Below are positions 1 to 13,700 of a stretch of 64,000 bases of DNA, in pieces. Position 1 is the stretch's first letter. Every line of letters begins with the position of its first letter. The stretch is from Polytrichum commune (Eukaryota; Streptophyta; Polytrichopsida; Polytrichales; Polytrichaceae). The stretch is taken from assembly GCA_950295325.1 (NCBI GenBank), contig OX485803.1, positions 21,700,001 through 21,764,000 of the forward strand. The letters run 5' to 3'. The notes beneath the pieces are model-generated. The model was given only the letters and a program-made list of their open reading frames with translations, did no database searches and was not told where the DNA came from. Made by a program: the position numbers and the translations under genes.

Positions 1-49
1 TGAGAATTTATTTACATTATGAACATTGGGATTTTCGAGATGATAGTTT

Positions 50-170
50 TGCATTTTAGTATGCAAGAGGAAGACATAATCGAGCTTACTAATGGCAAAT
101 GTCATGTGTTTGCATTTTAGTATGCAAGAGGAAGACATTCTTGAGCATACTAATGCCAAGCGTCATTTGT
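50..170 (+). repeat. 61-bp tandem duplication
   Basis: The phrase tgcattttagtatgcaagag begins at 50 and again at 111, and each copy continues with a similar tail (aagacat, actaatg, gtcat). The two copies differ by several substitutions, so this is an old two-copy tandem duplication. No function is apparent. Confidence 0.75.
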
Positions 171-539
171 CATGTATACTTTAGTCAACTTGGAGACCAT
201 TGGTGTAACATAGGCATATACCTATGACATAGCACTATCGAACATACTCGTGCTAAGATATTGGTAAGCGCACTTGAGCGCCAAGTGTCATGCACTGACA
301 CTATTGGTGAAGTTGTTGACAATTAATGTAACCTAGCATATGTCTCAAAATAAGGTAAGTGGCATTATTACACCTAATACCATAAACGTTATAGAGAGCT
401 TCAAAGTTAAGATCCAAGGAACAAAGAGCATAGGCCATCACTTTTGAAACACTAAAATCCAAGACTAGAAAAGGATAACAATCACTAGATCAATCTCTTC
501 TGCAGTCCAATACCTTAAACAACAATGGACCTCAACTTA

Positions 540-915
540 GGGTGAGTTCCCATGTAGGCCACTCGCCCACCATATTCTAGTGTGAATAAGAACAAACCCA
601 TCCAAATGTAGAGGGCATTTGGTGGGGTAGGCTTCGTATGTGCCAACTAGCTACACTCATCTTCTCAAATCTGGACCCCACGTCCTAACCTCTTCCTCCT
701 AAAACTAATCTCCCAAAACTTTGGTGATCGACACTTGTAAGTTAAAAATTCTTTAGTGAATACATAAAAGTCTAGTGGCCGCCATGTCCATGACCCTCCA
801 CATTCTAACATACCATCACAATGTGGTTGGATGGCAGCTCATGCTTAAGTACATGTGGACACCTCTGACCCACTATTTTCTAGAATCTAGCGGGCGAGCG
901 GCCTACCTTAGAAGG
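540..915 (+). mobile_element. MITE-like element, family A, copy 1
   Basis: The left end (gggtgagttcccatgtaggc) and the right end (gcgggcgagcggcctac) are imperfect inverted repeats of about 35-40 bp. The interior has no coding capacity. A second copy lies at 3350-3770 in inverted orientation and shares interior phrases such as gttggatggc and the acacttgtaagt/acacttgtaggt stretch. Short length, terminal inverted repeats, no ORF and multiple copies fit a miniature inverted-repeat DNA transposon. The exact right boundary is uncertain by about 15 bp and I could not fix a target-site duplication. Confidence 0.6.
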
Positions 916-1904
916 CCGACGCTCCGCCACAAAGAATCACACAACTAGATACAAGTGCGAATGGAGAGAACCCCGAACACGCCGCAACAGTTGTGGTTGA
1001 TTCCGGTTCGTTACCCAGAATCACAAACCTACAGAACCGCCTTTCTGAATCAGTGGAAAACATCCTTTCAGACGTAGAGTGATGAGTTGCAACAATGGAG
1101 TTGCGTTCTAAAGATAGCCCACTGCTGGAATGGGGGCGGAGAAGCAGCCTTTGAATCGGAAGCAGCTTGCAGATTGATCATGAACCTGCACCTGGCCGCA
1201 GACAACGGAAGTGGCGAATTCCAATAAGATTGCATGGTAAATTCATGTGACGACTCATGAGCACTACTAACTTATTACTGAAAATTAGGATGCAGGTCAG
1301 CGTGCATGCGGGTGAGGCGTGTGGTGACTGCCTCACGTGCGCCCTCCCTCCGGCTGTCGTCGTCCCGCGCGCCTGCCTTCCCTGGTCCCGCCTTATTAGT
1401 ATGTATCACACCTTCCGAATCAATGAACGGGGAGAAAAGACCGCTAGTTACAGATGTACCGGTTGAGTTTGAGAAATAACTGGTTGAAGTTCAAGACTTC
1501 AGGAAAATCACCCATCACTCTCGAAGAATCGGTGGGATATACCTCAAATTAGTAAGGAGAAACCGAATGATCTCAACATGTAACCAGTTGGACTTGGGGA
1601 AAAAACACTAGGATATGACCGGTTATGCCCAAAAACCTCCCTGGACACTGCTCCGAACCTTCAAAGTGCACCTCACGCAGCTCCGGAGTTACTACCCAAT
1701 CAGAAAGACAACTTGAAGCATCATCAGCAGCAGCAGCAGCTCCTCGAGTTTCGAGTCAACTGCTTGCAAGCCAGCACGAGGCTCAGAAATTAGTGGAAGC
1801 CTCACTACTAAAATATTCATTCTACCTATTCATCCGCTCGCAATCCCAGTACCTAATCCACATGTGGGGCCACCCACCTAACTTACAGCCACACGCGTTC
1901 GAAA

Positions 1905-2165
1905 ACCCTGGTTTCGAAACGGAGTTCGGTAGTAAGCCAAGGTGAAAGAATTTCGGCCTTGACATGCAGTGCCTAACTTCTAGGAGCTTGGTTTCACGTT
2001 TGGTCCCTCTTTAATTGCGTATAAATGCCCGTTTTCAACTCTGATCGAAAACGCTAGTTTTGCAAGCATGCTTAAAACCTCCGCTTCCAATCGGAGTTGA
2101 AAGAGGTTCCAAGCTCCTCAAGGTTAGACATGTGAAGGCCAAAATTCAATTTACCTTCGCCCACT
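1905..2165. mobile_element. foldback/MITE-like element, family B, copy 1
   Basis: The left arm (ccaaggtgaaagaatttcgg, through aggagcttgg) and the right arm (ttccaagctcctcaaggtta, through aatttaccttcgccc) are imperfect inverted complements over about 60 bp, with roughly 100 bp between them. A related but longer copy is at 2795-3205. There is no coding capacity. I infer a non-autonomous foldback element. Confidence 0.55.
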
Positions 2166-2794
2166 GATTTTCCGGGGAGATTTTGGGCAAAAACGGTCGA
2201 GATCCAAGAAGCATTTCCAAGTCCAACAGGTTACATGCTCATATCTTTTGGTTTTCCTTTACTTAGCTAAGATTCTTAGATTCCTGTAGATTCATAGGGC
2301 GATTTGCCTAAAGTATTGAGCTTGAACTGGTTATTTCTCAAATTCAACCAGTCCATCTGCAACTAGCGGTCAGATCTCCCTGATTGTAAGCTTGGTAGGA
2401 TCTCCCAAGCCAAGGCCTGGCAAGGAGAGCATAGTGAAGCCAGCAATGATCGCAGTACCCAACTCTTACTAACTGTTTGGATCCGTGGGGGGTTAATATA
2501 ACTTATATGAGGCCATTAATGCAGGTAGCAAAGAGATCTGGAGGTATCAGCTTGAAGGTGGGATCGGCAGTGTGAGTATGCCTAATTGCTCAAAGAGGGA
2601 GCGGCATTCCTTTTATTAACTTCGATATTCGGATGAACTCCTGGCCTGGGAATTAGTTAAGGCAGATTCAGAGTTAATGGGATGTCCGGGTCATGTGGAG
2701 TCGCCCAACTTCATACTCATCCGTTACTGCTTCATAGCATCATCTCCCAAGCCAAACTCTTATTGTAGGGGAGGACACTCCTGCTCAAAAACTC

Positions 2795-3205
2795 CAGTTT
2801 CGAAACGGAGTTTGGTAACCCAAGGTAAAAAAAATTGGCTTTGACATGTGTCTAACTTCGAGGAGCTTGGTTTCAAGGTCGGTTCTTTATTGGGTAGGAT
2901 TGTCTTTTTCTAACTCCATTTACCTTGGGTTACCAAACTCCATTTCAAATCCAGTGTTTTTGAACATGTGTGGCCACCCCTACAGTGCCTACCCTGATTG
3001 GAAACGAAGGTTTTAAGCATTACAAAAACAAAATCTTGAGTTAGAGTTGAAAGCGAACAATTCTACCCAAGAACAGACTCAGGGATCAACCTTGAAACAA
3101 GCTCCCAAGGTTAGGCGTTACACATTGTCAAGGTTAAAACTCTTTTACCTTGGCCCACCAATCTATGTTTTGTTTTAAAACTAGCGTTTTCAAACGTTTG
3201 TGGCC
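2795..3205. mobile_element. foldback/MITE-like element, family B, copy 2 (compound)
   Basis: This copy contains the family B arm (cccaaggtaaa, then ttggctttgacatg, then gaggagcttggtttcaa) near 2818 and its inverse near 3095-3155 (caagctcccaaggttagg, then cttttaccttgg). Nested inside is a second inverted pair: cggagtttggtaacccaagg at about 2805 against ccttgggttaccaaactcc at about 2928. This suggests two foldback units inserted into or duplicated across each other. Confidence 0.5.
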
Positions 3206-3349
3206 TCTAGAGTCCACATGACTGTTTGGTATATATATTGCTCAAGTCAAAGGGAGTGGCATTCCTTCCCCTTGGATGAACTCTTGACCTGGGAATCAGT
3301 TAAAGTGAAAGAATCAAGGTTAATGGGATATGGTCTAAGTACATAATTA

Positions 3350-3770
3350 GGGTGAGTTTCCATGTAGGCCACTCACCCATTAGATTCTAGATAATAATGG
3401 GTTGGAGGTATTTTCATATAGTTTAGCACAAGCAGCCATCCAACCACATTCTTGTAGTCCACTAGAATGTGGAGGACCATAGACATGGGCCGCTAAACTT
3501 CCATGCACTCACTAAAAAATCTTACCTACAAGTGTTGGTCACTTAAGGATCAAGACCAATTGAAGATGCAAGAAAACCAATGTTGGTCTAAAACTCTATC
3601 ATTGGTAACCGGGAGGAGAAGGTTAATAAGTGGGCTTGGATTTGAGAGAATGGGAGTAACTAGTTGACACATATGAACCTTGCCGCACCATATTTCCTCT
3701 ACATTTGGACGGGTTTGTCCTTATTCACACTAGAATCTGGTGGGCTAGCGGCCTATGTGGAAACACACCT
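3350..3770 (-). mobile_element. MITE-like element, family A, copy 2
   Basis: Starts with gggtgagtttccatgtaggc and ends with gcctatgtggaaacacacct, which are imperfect inverted complements. Read on the minus strand, the whole unit aligns with copy 1 at 540-915, including the internal stretch about 150 bp from the end. The better-preserved termini of this copy define the family ends. Confidence 0.62.
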
Positions 3771-5850
3771 TTATTCATCTGCCTATTCCAGCACCAAATC
3801 CACATGTGGGGCCACCTACCTTTACAGCCAACCATACCATGTACTTAGTAGCATCTCCGAAGCCAATAGAGTATCTTTGAATCCCAACTCTGACTTACTG
3901 TTAGGATGCATAGAGGGTTAACTTTATATGGTGCCAATGGTAACAAAGAACTTAATTGGAGGCCTATAATAGACTGCTCAAGGAGGGACTCCCAGCTGCA
4001 TGGTCCCTTCACTTGGATATTTGGATGAAATACTACTAAGGTAGTACTAAGGTAGATGAGGCTAATGTGGACACCTCCACCTCTGTGGAATCATCCGGCC
4101 AATGCATTCGAGCATTAGAAGCTTGAGCAAGTTAGTAATTACAAATAAGGACCAAATAATTTGAAATCGTTGAAATTAGAGCTAAGGAAGGTGTTGATTT
4201 AGGCTCCAAAATCAATGATTCTTTACCTCCCAATGTGGTGTCATAGGGGGAAACTCTTTTATCGTTCAATGTTGTGTAAGTGGACAACATCCTTAGCAGA
4301 TTCTACATGGGTCATTTGCCAATGGAAATCAAGTTTAATGCCAATATTGGCTTTGTCATGTCTCTAAAGTGGTCACATGTAAAATAAAATGTTGATGAAT
4401 TGTTTTTCATTATAAAATATCCACAATACAAGTTGGTCAGCACCTCACAGTCACAAACCGCCTCCTAATTGGCCCACCTTGGGCATAAAAATAAAGTGTG
4501 TCATAACTCGGTGAATAGCACTCCCAATAATGGAGGATGGTGGTGTAGTTCAAATTTTGTGGAGTGTCGTCAAGGCAATGGCTAAATCACCATGCATTAC
4601 TCACCCACCGAATTAAAGCGACTGTACTGCGGATTAGGAGCAAAAGATAGGTGTCTGATTACGGAAGCTAACGAAATTAGCCTCATCTACCTTACTATGT
4701 ACTCCTGGCATGGGAATTAGTTTTGGGCAAAATTGGTCGAGATCCAAGTGTTTCCAAGTCCAACTAGTTACATGTTGATATCTTTTGGATTTTCTTAATT
4801 AATTTAATATTTTATAGTTTCCTCTAAAATGATAGGCAAATTTCCTAAAGCCTTGAACTTGAACTCTCAAACTGGTGATTTCTCAAACTCAACAAGCTTA
4901 GAACACGACCACATGTCATCAATATGCATGGTCACAATGAAATAATCCCGGATCGGGTTTTGAAATGACTCGTACCAGTTGGCTTGACCCAGGATAATTT
5001 CATTGGAGGCTTGGAAAACCCTTCCCGGCTAGAAGAGCTTGGGTATACTACAACCCAACTTTCAACTCCTTCATAAGGGAAACACCTATCAACACCTCAC
5101 ATTTTGACCACATAGAATCAAGTTAGCTTCAACTACTTCTATGTAAAAATTGCGTATTGTAAGATCTATTATATTAGTTTTGATTATGAAACCTGGACCC
5201 ACAATTTATGGAGCTTGTATAGAGTGAATGTGTGGGAGATATAACAAGACTCCCTCTATACAAACGTCACCCGCTTTAGCACCCTTTTGTATTACCGTTT
5301 GGTGTACAATGTGTGATCATGCTCTTAGACGAGTTGAAAGGATCCGCAACAATGTATACTCTTTAGATTGCTCAAAGAGACTCCATAGCATGCCCACGCT
5401 TCCTGGTGTGGGCCATTAGTGAATGGTTTCTATCAGCATTGGTTACATCCAGTGGCTATCAATAGCCAAATTGGAACTAAAAGTGACCCTTGCTGACATG
5501 AGCCGTTCTCTAGTTGCTTGCACCAATAATAAGTGTGGTCATGTTATTGCTCGCGTGCGGCAAATGAGCGACATACACACATGCATAGAATACTACATAC
5601 GTACTCCTGGGCCCGGGAATTATAGTTTAGTTCAGGCAGAAGTAGGCTAGCCTAGTGTATGGGATTGGGTCCAGCCAATGGCAATGCCAACAGTTAGTTC
5701 CCAGTCTTGGGCCGCATGTGGGGCGAGGGTGAATCTTGCTGCCGACGGTGCTGCAGCAGCAGCGATCAGTCCATCACCATGGTCGGCGGACGCCGGATCT
5801 TCGTCTTGCAAGCTCCGGTAAAGTCTCCAGCGGTAATTAGAAATGGGCCA

Positions 5851-5856
5851 TATAAG
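5851..5856 (+). promoter_or_regulatory. candidate TATA box of the BK-like channel gene
   Basis: The sequence gccatataagaggg contains TATAAG about 185 bp upstream of the chosen start codon at 6039, a plausible distance for a promoter plus 5' UTR. This is a motif match only; no transcription start is known. Confidence 0.3.
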
Positions 5857-6038
5857 AGGGAGGGGAATGAAGTGATATCATAATGGGAACCCAAAACCCG
5901 GACACCTTCACCACTTCCCTTTCCTTGCCCATAAACCCTGGCCTCAACTGCTTGCTTCTCTTAATAATCCACTGACCTCCAGGGCGAGTTTTTTCCTCCT
6001 CCTTTGGAGTCTGGACGTCTGGCTGGAGGGATCATGCA

Positions 6039-7685
6039 ATGGGCAGCGGATCTCACACTCATCAGCAGCTGGAGGTGGAGGTGGAGCTGGAGGCGACGAC
6101 TCTGCAACAGCAGCAGCAGCCCAGCTTGCACGATGACCACCATCAATATGGTGCTGATGGGGCAGCCACGTCCGAATCGCCGCGTGATGGCGCTTTCGAG
6201 TGTAAGTCGGGGCAGGATGGAGGGGTATGGGAGCCTAGTGTACCTGTAGCTAGGGGGTCATGTTTTCGTGTTGCAGCGGGCTGTAGCAGCTGATGAGAAT
6301 CAGCGAATTGCTCGGCTACGAGTGAATGACGTCGAGGATTTTGTGCGACATGTGGACTCACAAGGGACTTTTTCTGATTTTCTGTTCTTTTTCTGTTTTT
6401 TTGGTTTTTTAAAAGAGTGTTTTGGTTGTTTTGGTGTTCCCCCTATATTTTGGTTTGGTTTGAGTGGAATTATGGGATTAATCGCACAATTACAGTGTCA
6501 CTCCCGCAAAGTTGTCGCTGCGGATGAACGGATGGTTTCCGAGGCTGTGGGAGACCGTGCTTTCGTGTGGCCTGCAGAATTGCGGTTTGTCATCGGATAG
6601 TGTCTGTCGGTCGGTGCTACTCCCGGACAGTTTGTTTATCTTGGTTTTGGCAGCTCTGGAAGGATTGTGGGAGACGCAGACTAAAGTTACTCTGGGCTTC
6701 TTCACATTCCGCCTCACACATTCTTGAAGGGTATCTAGAGAGAATCATGATGCAACTTGGCATGGTTTCGCAGCTGTAACTGTAGTGCTGATTTGGGATC
6801 CCCAGTGGGACCGTGAACTCGGACTTGTCAACTCGATCGCCATCACAGTAGGTAGTCGACCAGAATTCAAACAAACAGAATTGGGACAAATTGATAAGAA
6901 GCACAGATTCGGAGCGTGCAATTATTCCTGTTTGCTTGCTTAATTTTCATAGTGCTGCCAGACGGTTACCCTTACAGTTACTTGGTTCCTCTCCAAGATC
7001 GACGTGTGTCAGTCTGCGCTCCCTCTGCACTTCTTGGCAGCAACAATTCCAAAATTGTGACTGAGCGTGCCTAACATAGCATTTTGATCCTCAGGCTGCT
7101 GCTTTGTAATGAATCTGATTGTTGGCGGATTTATTTGATTGATTGATCCAGTCCAAGGAGGAGGTGTGGTGTTCGGTCTGCACAAGGAGTACTCGGGATC
7201 CTCCTTTTCGGACGCATCCACATGCGAAGAGATGATGCCTTCCACGAGGAGGGTTCACTTCCACCGAAAGAAACTTCGACCTCGGAGGCAGTCCAACAAC
7301 AGAAGGTAACCAGATGAAAATTAAATTGCTGTCAGGTTTTTGTGCTCCTTCCACTGCCGTCTGGAAAATGAATCTACTGACTTGCCGTAATTGTTTGATT
7401 AAACTTCCTTGGGAGTCAATCCCTACTGTGTATTTAACTTCTTCTTCTTCCTCTCAAATCGCAGCCCAAGACACTCAATAGGTTCTGACGACTTTGACCC
7501 AGTGGAAGTGTCCGTTCCTGCACTGAACGAATCTGCACATGGACCGGGCAGCCACGGCGGCCATCATGCCTCCAAATCACGCAGGTACACACACAACTTC
7601 TGGGTTCTGATTTATTAGTATTCCAGCTCAGACTTGTGGATTTGAAGGTTCGAATTTATTCTATGACCCTTGTTCAATTGGGGGA

Positions 7686-7723
<38 letters not shown>

Positions 7724-10700
7724 GCCAAACGTAGGTTGGCTTGAATGAGAGATGCTTCCAATGCAACATATATAAAATGTGTATCTGAGGAGGGTTTATG
7801 GAGCATGCTTGAGGGACAAGGTCTATTGTCTCCTCCAGAGGTGGTCCTAATTGGGGAGGCAAGGAAGAGATGACGCCAATCAAAGGTTGTTTTGAATGAG
7901 AGAGAGATGTGACGCCAATCATAGGTTCATTTGAGTGAGAGAGTGAGAAAGAGAGAGAGAGAGGACGCCAACTGTAAGTTGCTTTGAATGAGAATCGCTT
8001 CGCGGCAAACTCAAATGTAAACCTGAGGTAGGTTTACGGAGCATGTTTGAGGGACGAGGCCAGTGTCTCTTGCCGGAGGTGATCTCAATTGGAGGGTAAG
8101 AGAGAGATGACGCCAACCGTAGGTTATTTTGAATATGAGAAACGCTTGGTGACAACCTTAAATGTAAACCCAAGGCTGGTTTACGGAGCTCATGTCAGGC
8201 CTACTGCCTAATGCTGGAGGTGGTTTCTTCTGAGGAAAGGTGAGTGCTAGGGGGCCTCTGTTATATGGTGGGTGTTAAGTAGGTGTATTGATGGGCGGAA
8301 TGGCCCCTTGAGGTTGAGTAGAATGGCTGGTGGTTAATGGGTTTCCTGGTGTGTGAACCCGTGAAGGTCCATGTTCGAACCCCTCTTGACCCTTGGAGAG
8401 GTTTAATCGTGTGAGAGACTATTGGCGGGGCTTATCGACTGCCTTCACAACTTTCGGGTTTTGTCAGTGTTTCGTATCGGAGACGAATTCGCAATTTTTA
8501 TTTTTATTTTTATTTTATTTATTTATTTTTCAAACGTTGAATGGAATGAGTGCTTATGATGATTGGTTTTGGTGGTAGGATACGGATCTCGCCAAATGGG
8601 CAGTGTACACCGATGAATGAGAATGGGGAAGCGAGCGAGGGAATTAGGGATCTGCCCAGGGCGCATAAATTGGACACGGAGCCGGTGCGAACACGGAGTG
8701 GACGCTTGAAGCTGGGCTACTTCAAGCATTCCCTGGAAGACATCATCACTGACGCATTTCTATGGCTCATGCGCCAGTCCAAAGGCAAACACATCAAAGC
8801 TTCCAAGGTCTCTACAAATTTCCAAATATGCTTGCTCATAAACTTCTACACTCCTTTTCAAGTGTTTTGGAACGAGTTCATATCAATCAACACTCATTCT
8901 CAGCCACAATATTTTTGGCATGGCCGTAAAAAGTGGTGAAATGAAAAGTAAGGGAGCCAAATTTTGTAAGGAAATTTGCGAAATTCTGATCACTACCAGA
9001 ATTGTGGCCAGATTGTGTACTGAGGTAAACATGTCGTGTCTGTAGATGGTTAGTTTTTGTTGCTTGCCATGATTCTCAACTTGAATTCCAGAGTTAGGAT
9101 TTTTCTTGGATCTGCGAATATTTGTGATATGAGATTCTAGCAACAATCTGTGGAATTTTCTGAGTTTTCATGTTGCTGCTACGATTTTTCAAAGTTGAAA
9201 TGCCGAAGCAATAAAACATAGAATAGAGCACTGATTATATTCATTTTTGTAATGACATGGCATGTAGGATGTGTTGAAGATGTACCATGACTTATTTTTA
9301 TATGGTGAAGTACCTCTCACAATCAAAGTGCGAACTGCTCTTCGTGGGTGGCCACTGCGAACCTACCTCATATGGGTGAGAGAAATGACCTCTTCTTCTG
9401 ATATCTGAAGACTTGCTTTCGTTTCCAACTAGTGACAAATTTTTGAATATAGCAGTATTCTTATCTAAATTCTCACTTTTGGCATGGGTTAAGTTCAACG
9501 ATTATAACAAGAACAAATCACACTCAGGATCTACCAACCATGAGGCTCCTACTTTCTTACCAAATTACAAGAGGATTTATTGTGGGATTGTTCAACAGGA
9601 TGGCCTTAACTAAGATCATGTGGTTGACCATTGCAGATTGAGTTTTTCGCTGCAATTATTTCGGTGATTCTCTACGTTCTGTCCACGTAAGTTCAGTTGC
9701 AAGCTGGCATCTATTATACTTTCCAAATGTGTTCGATTCATGCCAATCCTTTCTGGAATTTTAGTTACTTCAACAATCTGACACAAACGGTCTGTGTGAG
9801 TATTTACTGAGGGCTTCAAACCTTAACCCTTGGACTCTTTTGACGGTTGTTATAATTTATTTTGTCCAGGTATGAATTTGGCCCTACACAGCATTGGAAG
9901 CGGGTTGTGGAGCTTGTGTGCGGCCTCTTTTTTGTGATTGATTACATCTTCAATATCTACAGGCATGCCACTCTGGCTCATCTAATTCCTTCAAAAGATA
10001 ACCCTAGATATGATACATTCTGTTGATTTCGTAGCAGCTTCACTAGAAAATACATAATTGAGCTATTAATGCAGGTTTAGGGTTTAGGGTTTCTGGCATT
10101 TATGGCTAGGTCAATCATCATATGGTGTTTGAATAATCTCATTAATGTCAACTACTGAAGCTAAATTTTGACAAAACGGGGATAATGGTTTTGACCATTA
10201 GACTAATGTGGCAAGTTTTGGACTCTGCAGTGCTCCTGTGCGACTGTACTATATTTTTTCTATCACTGGATTGATCGACTTCATCAGCACCCTTCCAATT
10301 GTTCTGTATTGGAGGTAAATTCACCCACCATGTTACATTTCAAAATGAAAGCGACCATCGTTTGATGTTGAGTCAGTGTTGACACATGTCCTTCAGGGTT
10401 TAATACCCTTTCAGTGCAAACTCAACATTCAGCTAAATTTGTTCATTCAACTTTGATTGAACTTATAAGTCAACCTTTTATGTCTTGCAACTAAAAGTAT
10501 AGAAACGAAAGCTTAGAATTGCAACCACATGTTTGTTTGTGAGGCATTGATGCAATTGTTGATGTAGTTTGATGTGATTGAATCAGTGTGAAATCATTGT
10601 TGATGTATAAATTGAGGGGTTTGTGACGAGGCTACGTTTTGGGTTTTTTTGGTGTTTGGAACTCAGCCCTCAGAAGGAAAGTGGTGCTGCAATTTTGCTC

Positions 10701-13700
10701 TTTCTCCGGGTCTTGAGGTGAGTGCTTCAAATCTTCACAGGTTTTCATGCTCTTCATTCATGCTATTTTGTGCAGATTTGTAATGAAAAATGTAATCTGG
10801 AGAATCTAGTTCTTGTGCTATATTGACGTTGACTTGGACTATTTGTTACTAACAGTTGTTGAGCCTTGTGTTCATGTAGAATAATGCCTGTTATCACTCA
10901 AGTAGGTGGATTAACTGGTGGAGCCATCAAGGAGCAAATATTCATTCTTGTCATGTACACGTTTGGAGTTGGTACGTCATAATTCTTTCCAACATCATTG
11001 ATATAAATTGTTACCAACATGAATATAAGGTACGCAGGCCTATAAGGGACACTTCCTACTCCACATGCACTTTGGGCCGTTGGATGAATCATGAATTAGA
11101 TCATTTGGTAGCAATTGTGAATCATGAAGATTGTCATTTCAAGCATGAAAATCAAAGTTACAAGAGGTCTAAGTGAAGATTCTTCTTTCTCTTTAGGCAA
11201 TCCCATAGGCCCTCCCAATTGTGCTATCTATTGTGCCTAGAATGGTAACCTTGTTTTGAGTACAAGTCCAGTCTCATAAAAACACGTGTCGTTTTGGTGT
11301 CCGTTTTCAACTACAACCCTTGCCATTTACCACACCACTCAAATATAGGCGTCTACATATGACAAGTGTTCAAAGAAGGCCCACATACCTCATACATACA
11401 TATATATATATATGTATAATTTGTCAATTTATTTGTGGATCTGTTCACTGGAAAGCATTTCAGCTGGGTTGATGTGAACTGGCTCACCTGTTACTTGCAG
11501 TATTTATCGCTGCGGGAGTTTTACAATGGGTGGACAACAAGGCAACTCCACAGAGTGTTAGGGATGCAAAGGGTTGCGATAGTCATGGCTGCCTCACATT
11601 TTTCGACGCATTGTGGTTTATGATTGTCACAGTAAGTTCTCTTGATGCTCAATCCAACTGGACAGCAACAGTAGTGCATGCACACAAAGAAGTTGTTAAT
11701 AAAGTCATTTAAATCAATCAGAACTGTATAACTAATTAGGTTTTCAAAAATCATGTGCAGATATCGACTGTAGGGTATGGTGACATCACGCCAAACTCCG
11801 ACTGGGGAAGGTTTGTGGTACTCTGTGTCATCATTGGTGCTCTTGTTATTCTGCCTCCTCAGATCAACCGTATCCTGCGACTCGCATCTCGAAGGTATGC
11901 ACAGACCAATCTCTCAAACTGCATTATTGCACTTTTTATTATATTTTATATTGGATGCACTTGATCACAAACTTCCGGAGGCAAAATTACCATGTATATT
12001 CAATAAAAGCTTCAAATAGCATTATAGATTTATGATTAAGGTCGTAATAATGTCATTATTTTCTTATTTTCTTATTTCCTTTACTATGTGCCACATTCTG
12101 CTACTTAGTATGAAGCAAATAACTACATAAGTATGATGCATGTATTGTGAGATAATTACGTTATGGACCACTAAGTTTAGTTTTATTGTAATAATTGTAG
12201 AATACACCACCCTTTGGAAATTTGTGATGGCAGATAGCTTGAGAAAATTGTCATTCCCTCATAATAATATTTTGGGGATGTTTGTGGGAACTCTAGGCCA
12301 TATGGTGGGGTGTTTGCAGTGCGCAAGGTGGTGGGTTCCCGTTTCATCATCATCAGTGGAAATCTTTCCTTCCGAACTGTTCAAGATTTTTTATCAGAAT
12401 TTTACCACCCCACCCATGATAAAGGTTTGTCAGGAGTGGTGCATCAATGTGCATCAATGACCCCCTTAATTCATTATTCGTGTGCCTTGGCAGCCATCAT
12501 CTCTTCCATATGACGATTTGGTCGTTCATGCCTACAGATTGGTACTTTTTTCTTGTTATCTGTACCTACCTTCAAGCAAGAAGAGAGGAGTTTTTAGAAA
12601 TCCCTATCCTGCTTCATAGAAAAATCTGCTTCATATCTGCTCATAGGAATCTGATCAGCGGGGGAATTTTGGGAAAATAACAGACATGTCAGCGTTTCCC
12701 CTACGGGTGGTCATCATGGCTCCTTTCAAACCTTCGTGAGTATTCAAAACTCCAACTCTTGTCAACCGGCCTCTGAAATACTTCAATTTGAAAATGGTTC
12801 AATTTGCAGGAAATACCTGAGTACACCATTGTTGAGCCCACAGTGGCATATATTCAAATCTAGGACTATGGAGTCAATGAATTTTACACAAACATGAATG
12901 ACTTTGGGTTAAAAAATATTATTTCAATATAGTATCAATATTTTACCAGAATATAGAGATTAGAAATACCAAAATATCAATACTTAAATAATATATAAAC
13001 CACCCTGGTTTTGACCCACACGTAAAACATGGGCTACGATATGTTCTAGCCATGCTAACTTCAGCGCACAGTAATATGTGTAAACAGTGTAGCTTACAGA
13101 TCATCTCTACATCATTGAAGAAGATATTTCAAGTTGCTTGAAATCGTAGTTGCCTTTGAGCTCCTTAGGGTTTCCTGAAAATTGCATGATTTTCAGATTG
13201 TAAGAACTTTTGAGAGCTTATGAGGTGTTTCTTGGCAGGTTTGAACTGAAGACATTGTTGATTCATTATAAGGATAAGGTGGAGTTTATTCAAGGCACTC
13301 CCGTGAAAGACTCTGACCTGGACCGAGTTAGTGCCAGAGTGGCCTCAGCATTCTACCTCCTAGCTGACCAGCAAGCTAAGGTTAGCCCACAAACGAAATT
13401 ATCTTATCAAGGAATCTCAAATCATGTTCAACTTAGGGTTGATGGGTTAAGGGTTTAAGGTATGTGGGCCCTATCACAGACACTTCCAACTCTACAGACA
13501 AAATTGATTGTTGGCTCAAAGCGGAAACTGTCTCATCTTGTTAGCAATTTCGAACCACATGGATCTATGCCATTTCAAGTTTCAGTGTCGGAGTTGAGAT
13601 GCAAAAGTTATAAGAGGTCAAAGTAAAATTCTGCTTCCCATCACATAGGCCCTTCCAATTGTGTTCACTATTGAGCCTAGAATGGTGTCTTTACTTTGAG

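Larger units (their letters stand above)
1..5650. other. gene-free repeat-rich stretch
   Basis: I see no coding region that I can support here. Open frames are short and have no recognisable domains. The stretch holds a 61-bp tandem duplication near its left end and two families of inverted-repeat elements, annotated separately. Phrases near 2160-2250 and 4711-4790 (starting ttttgggcaaaa) recur in altered form near 56975 inside the LTR candidate of the Ty3/Gypsy element, so parts are probably decayed LTR-retrotransposon sequence. Confidence 0.6.

Noticed and set aside
7646-7660. B-box-like ggttcgaattt suggesting a tRNA
   Set aside because: No cloverleaf or A box at the right distance.
10076-10095. 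(TTTAGGG)-like triplet as an interstitial telomere
   Set aside because: Only about 2-3 units, within an intron; such short runs are common in plants and say nothing about chromosome ends.
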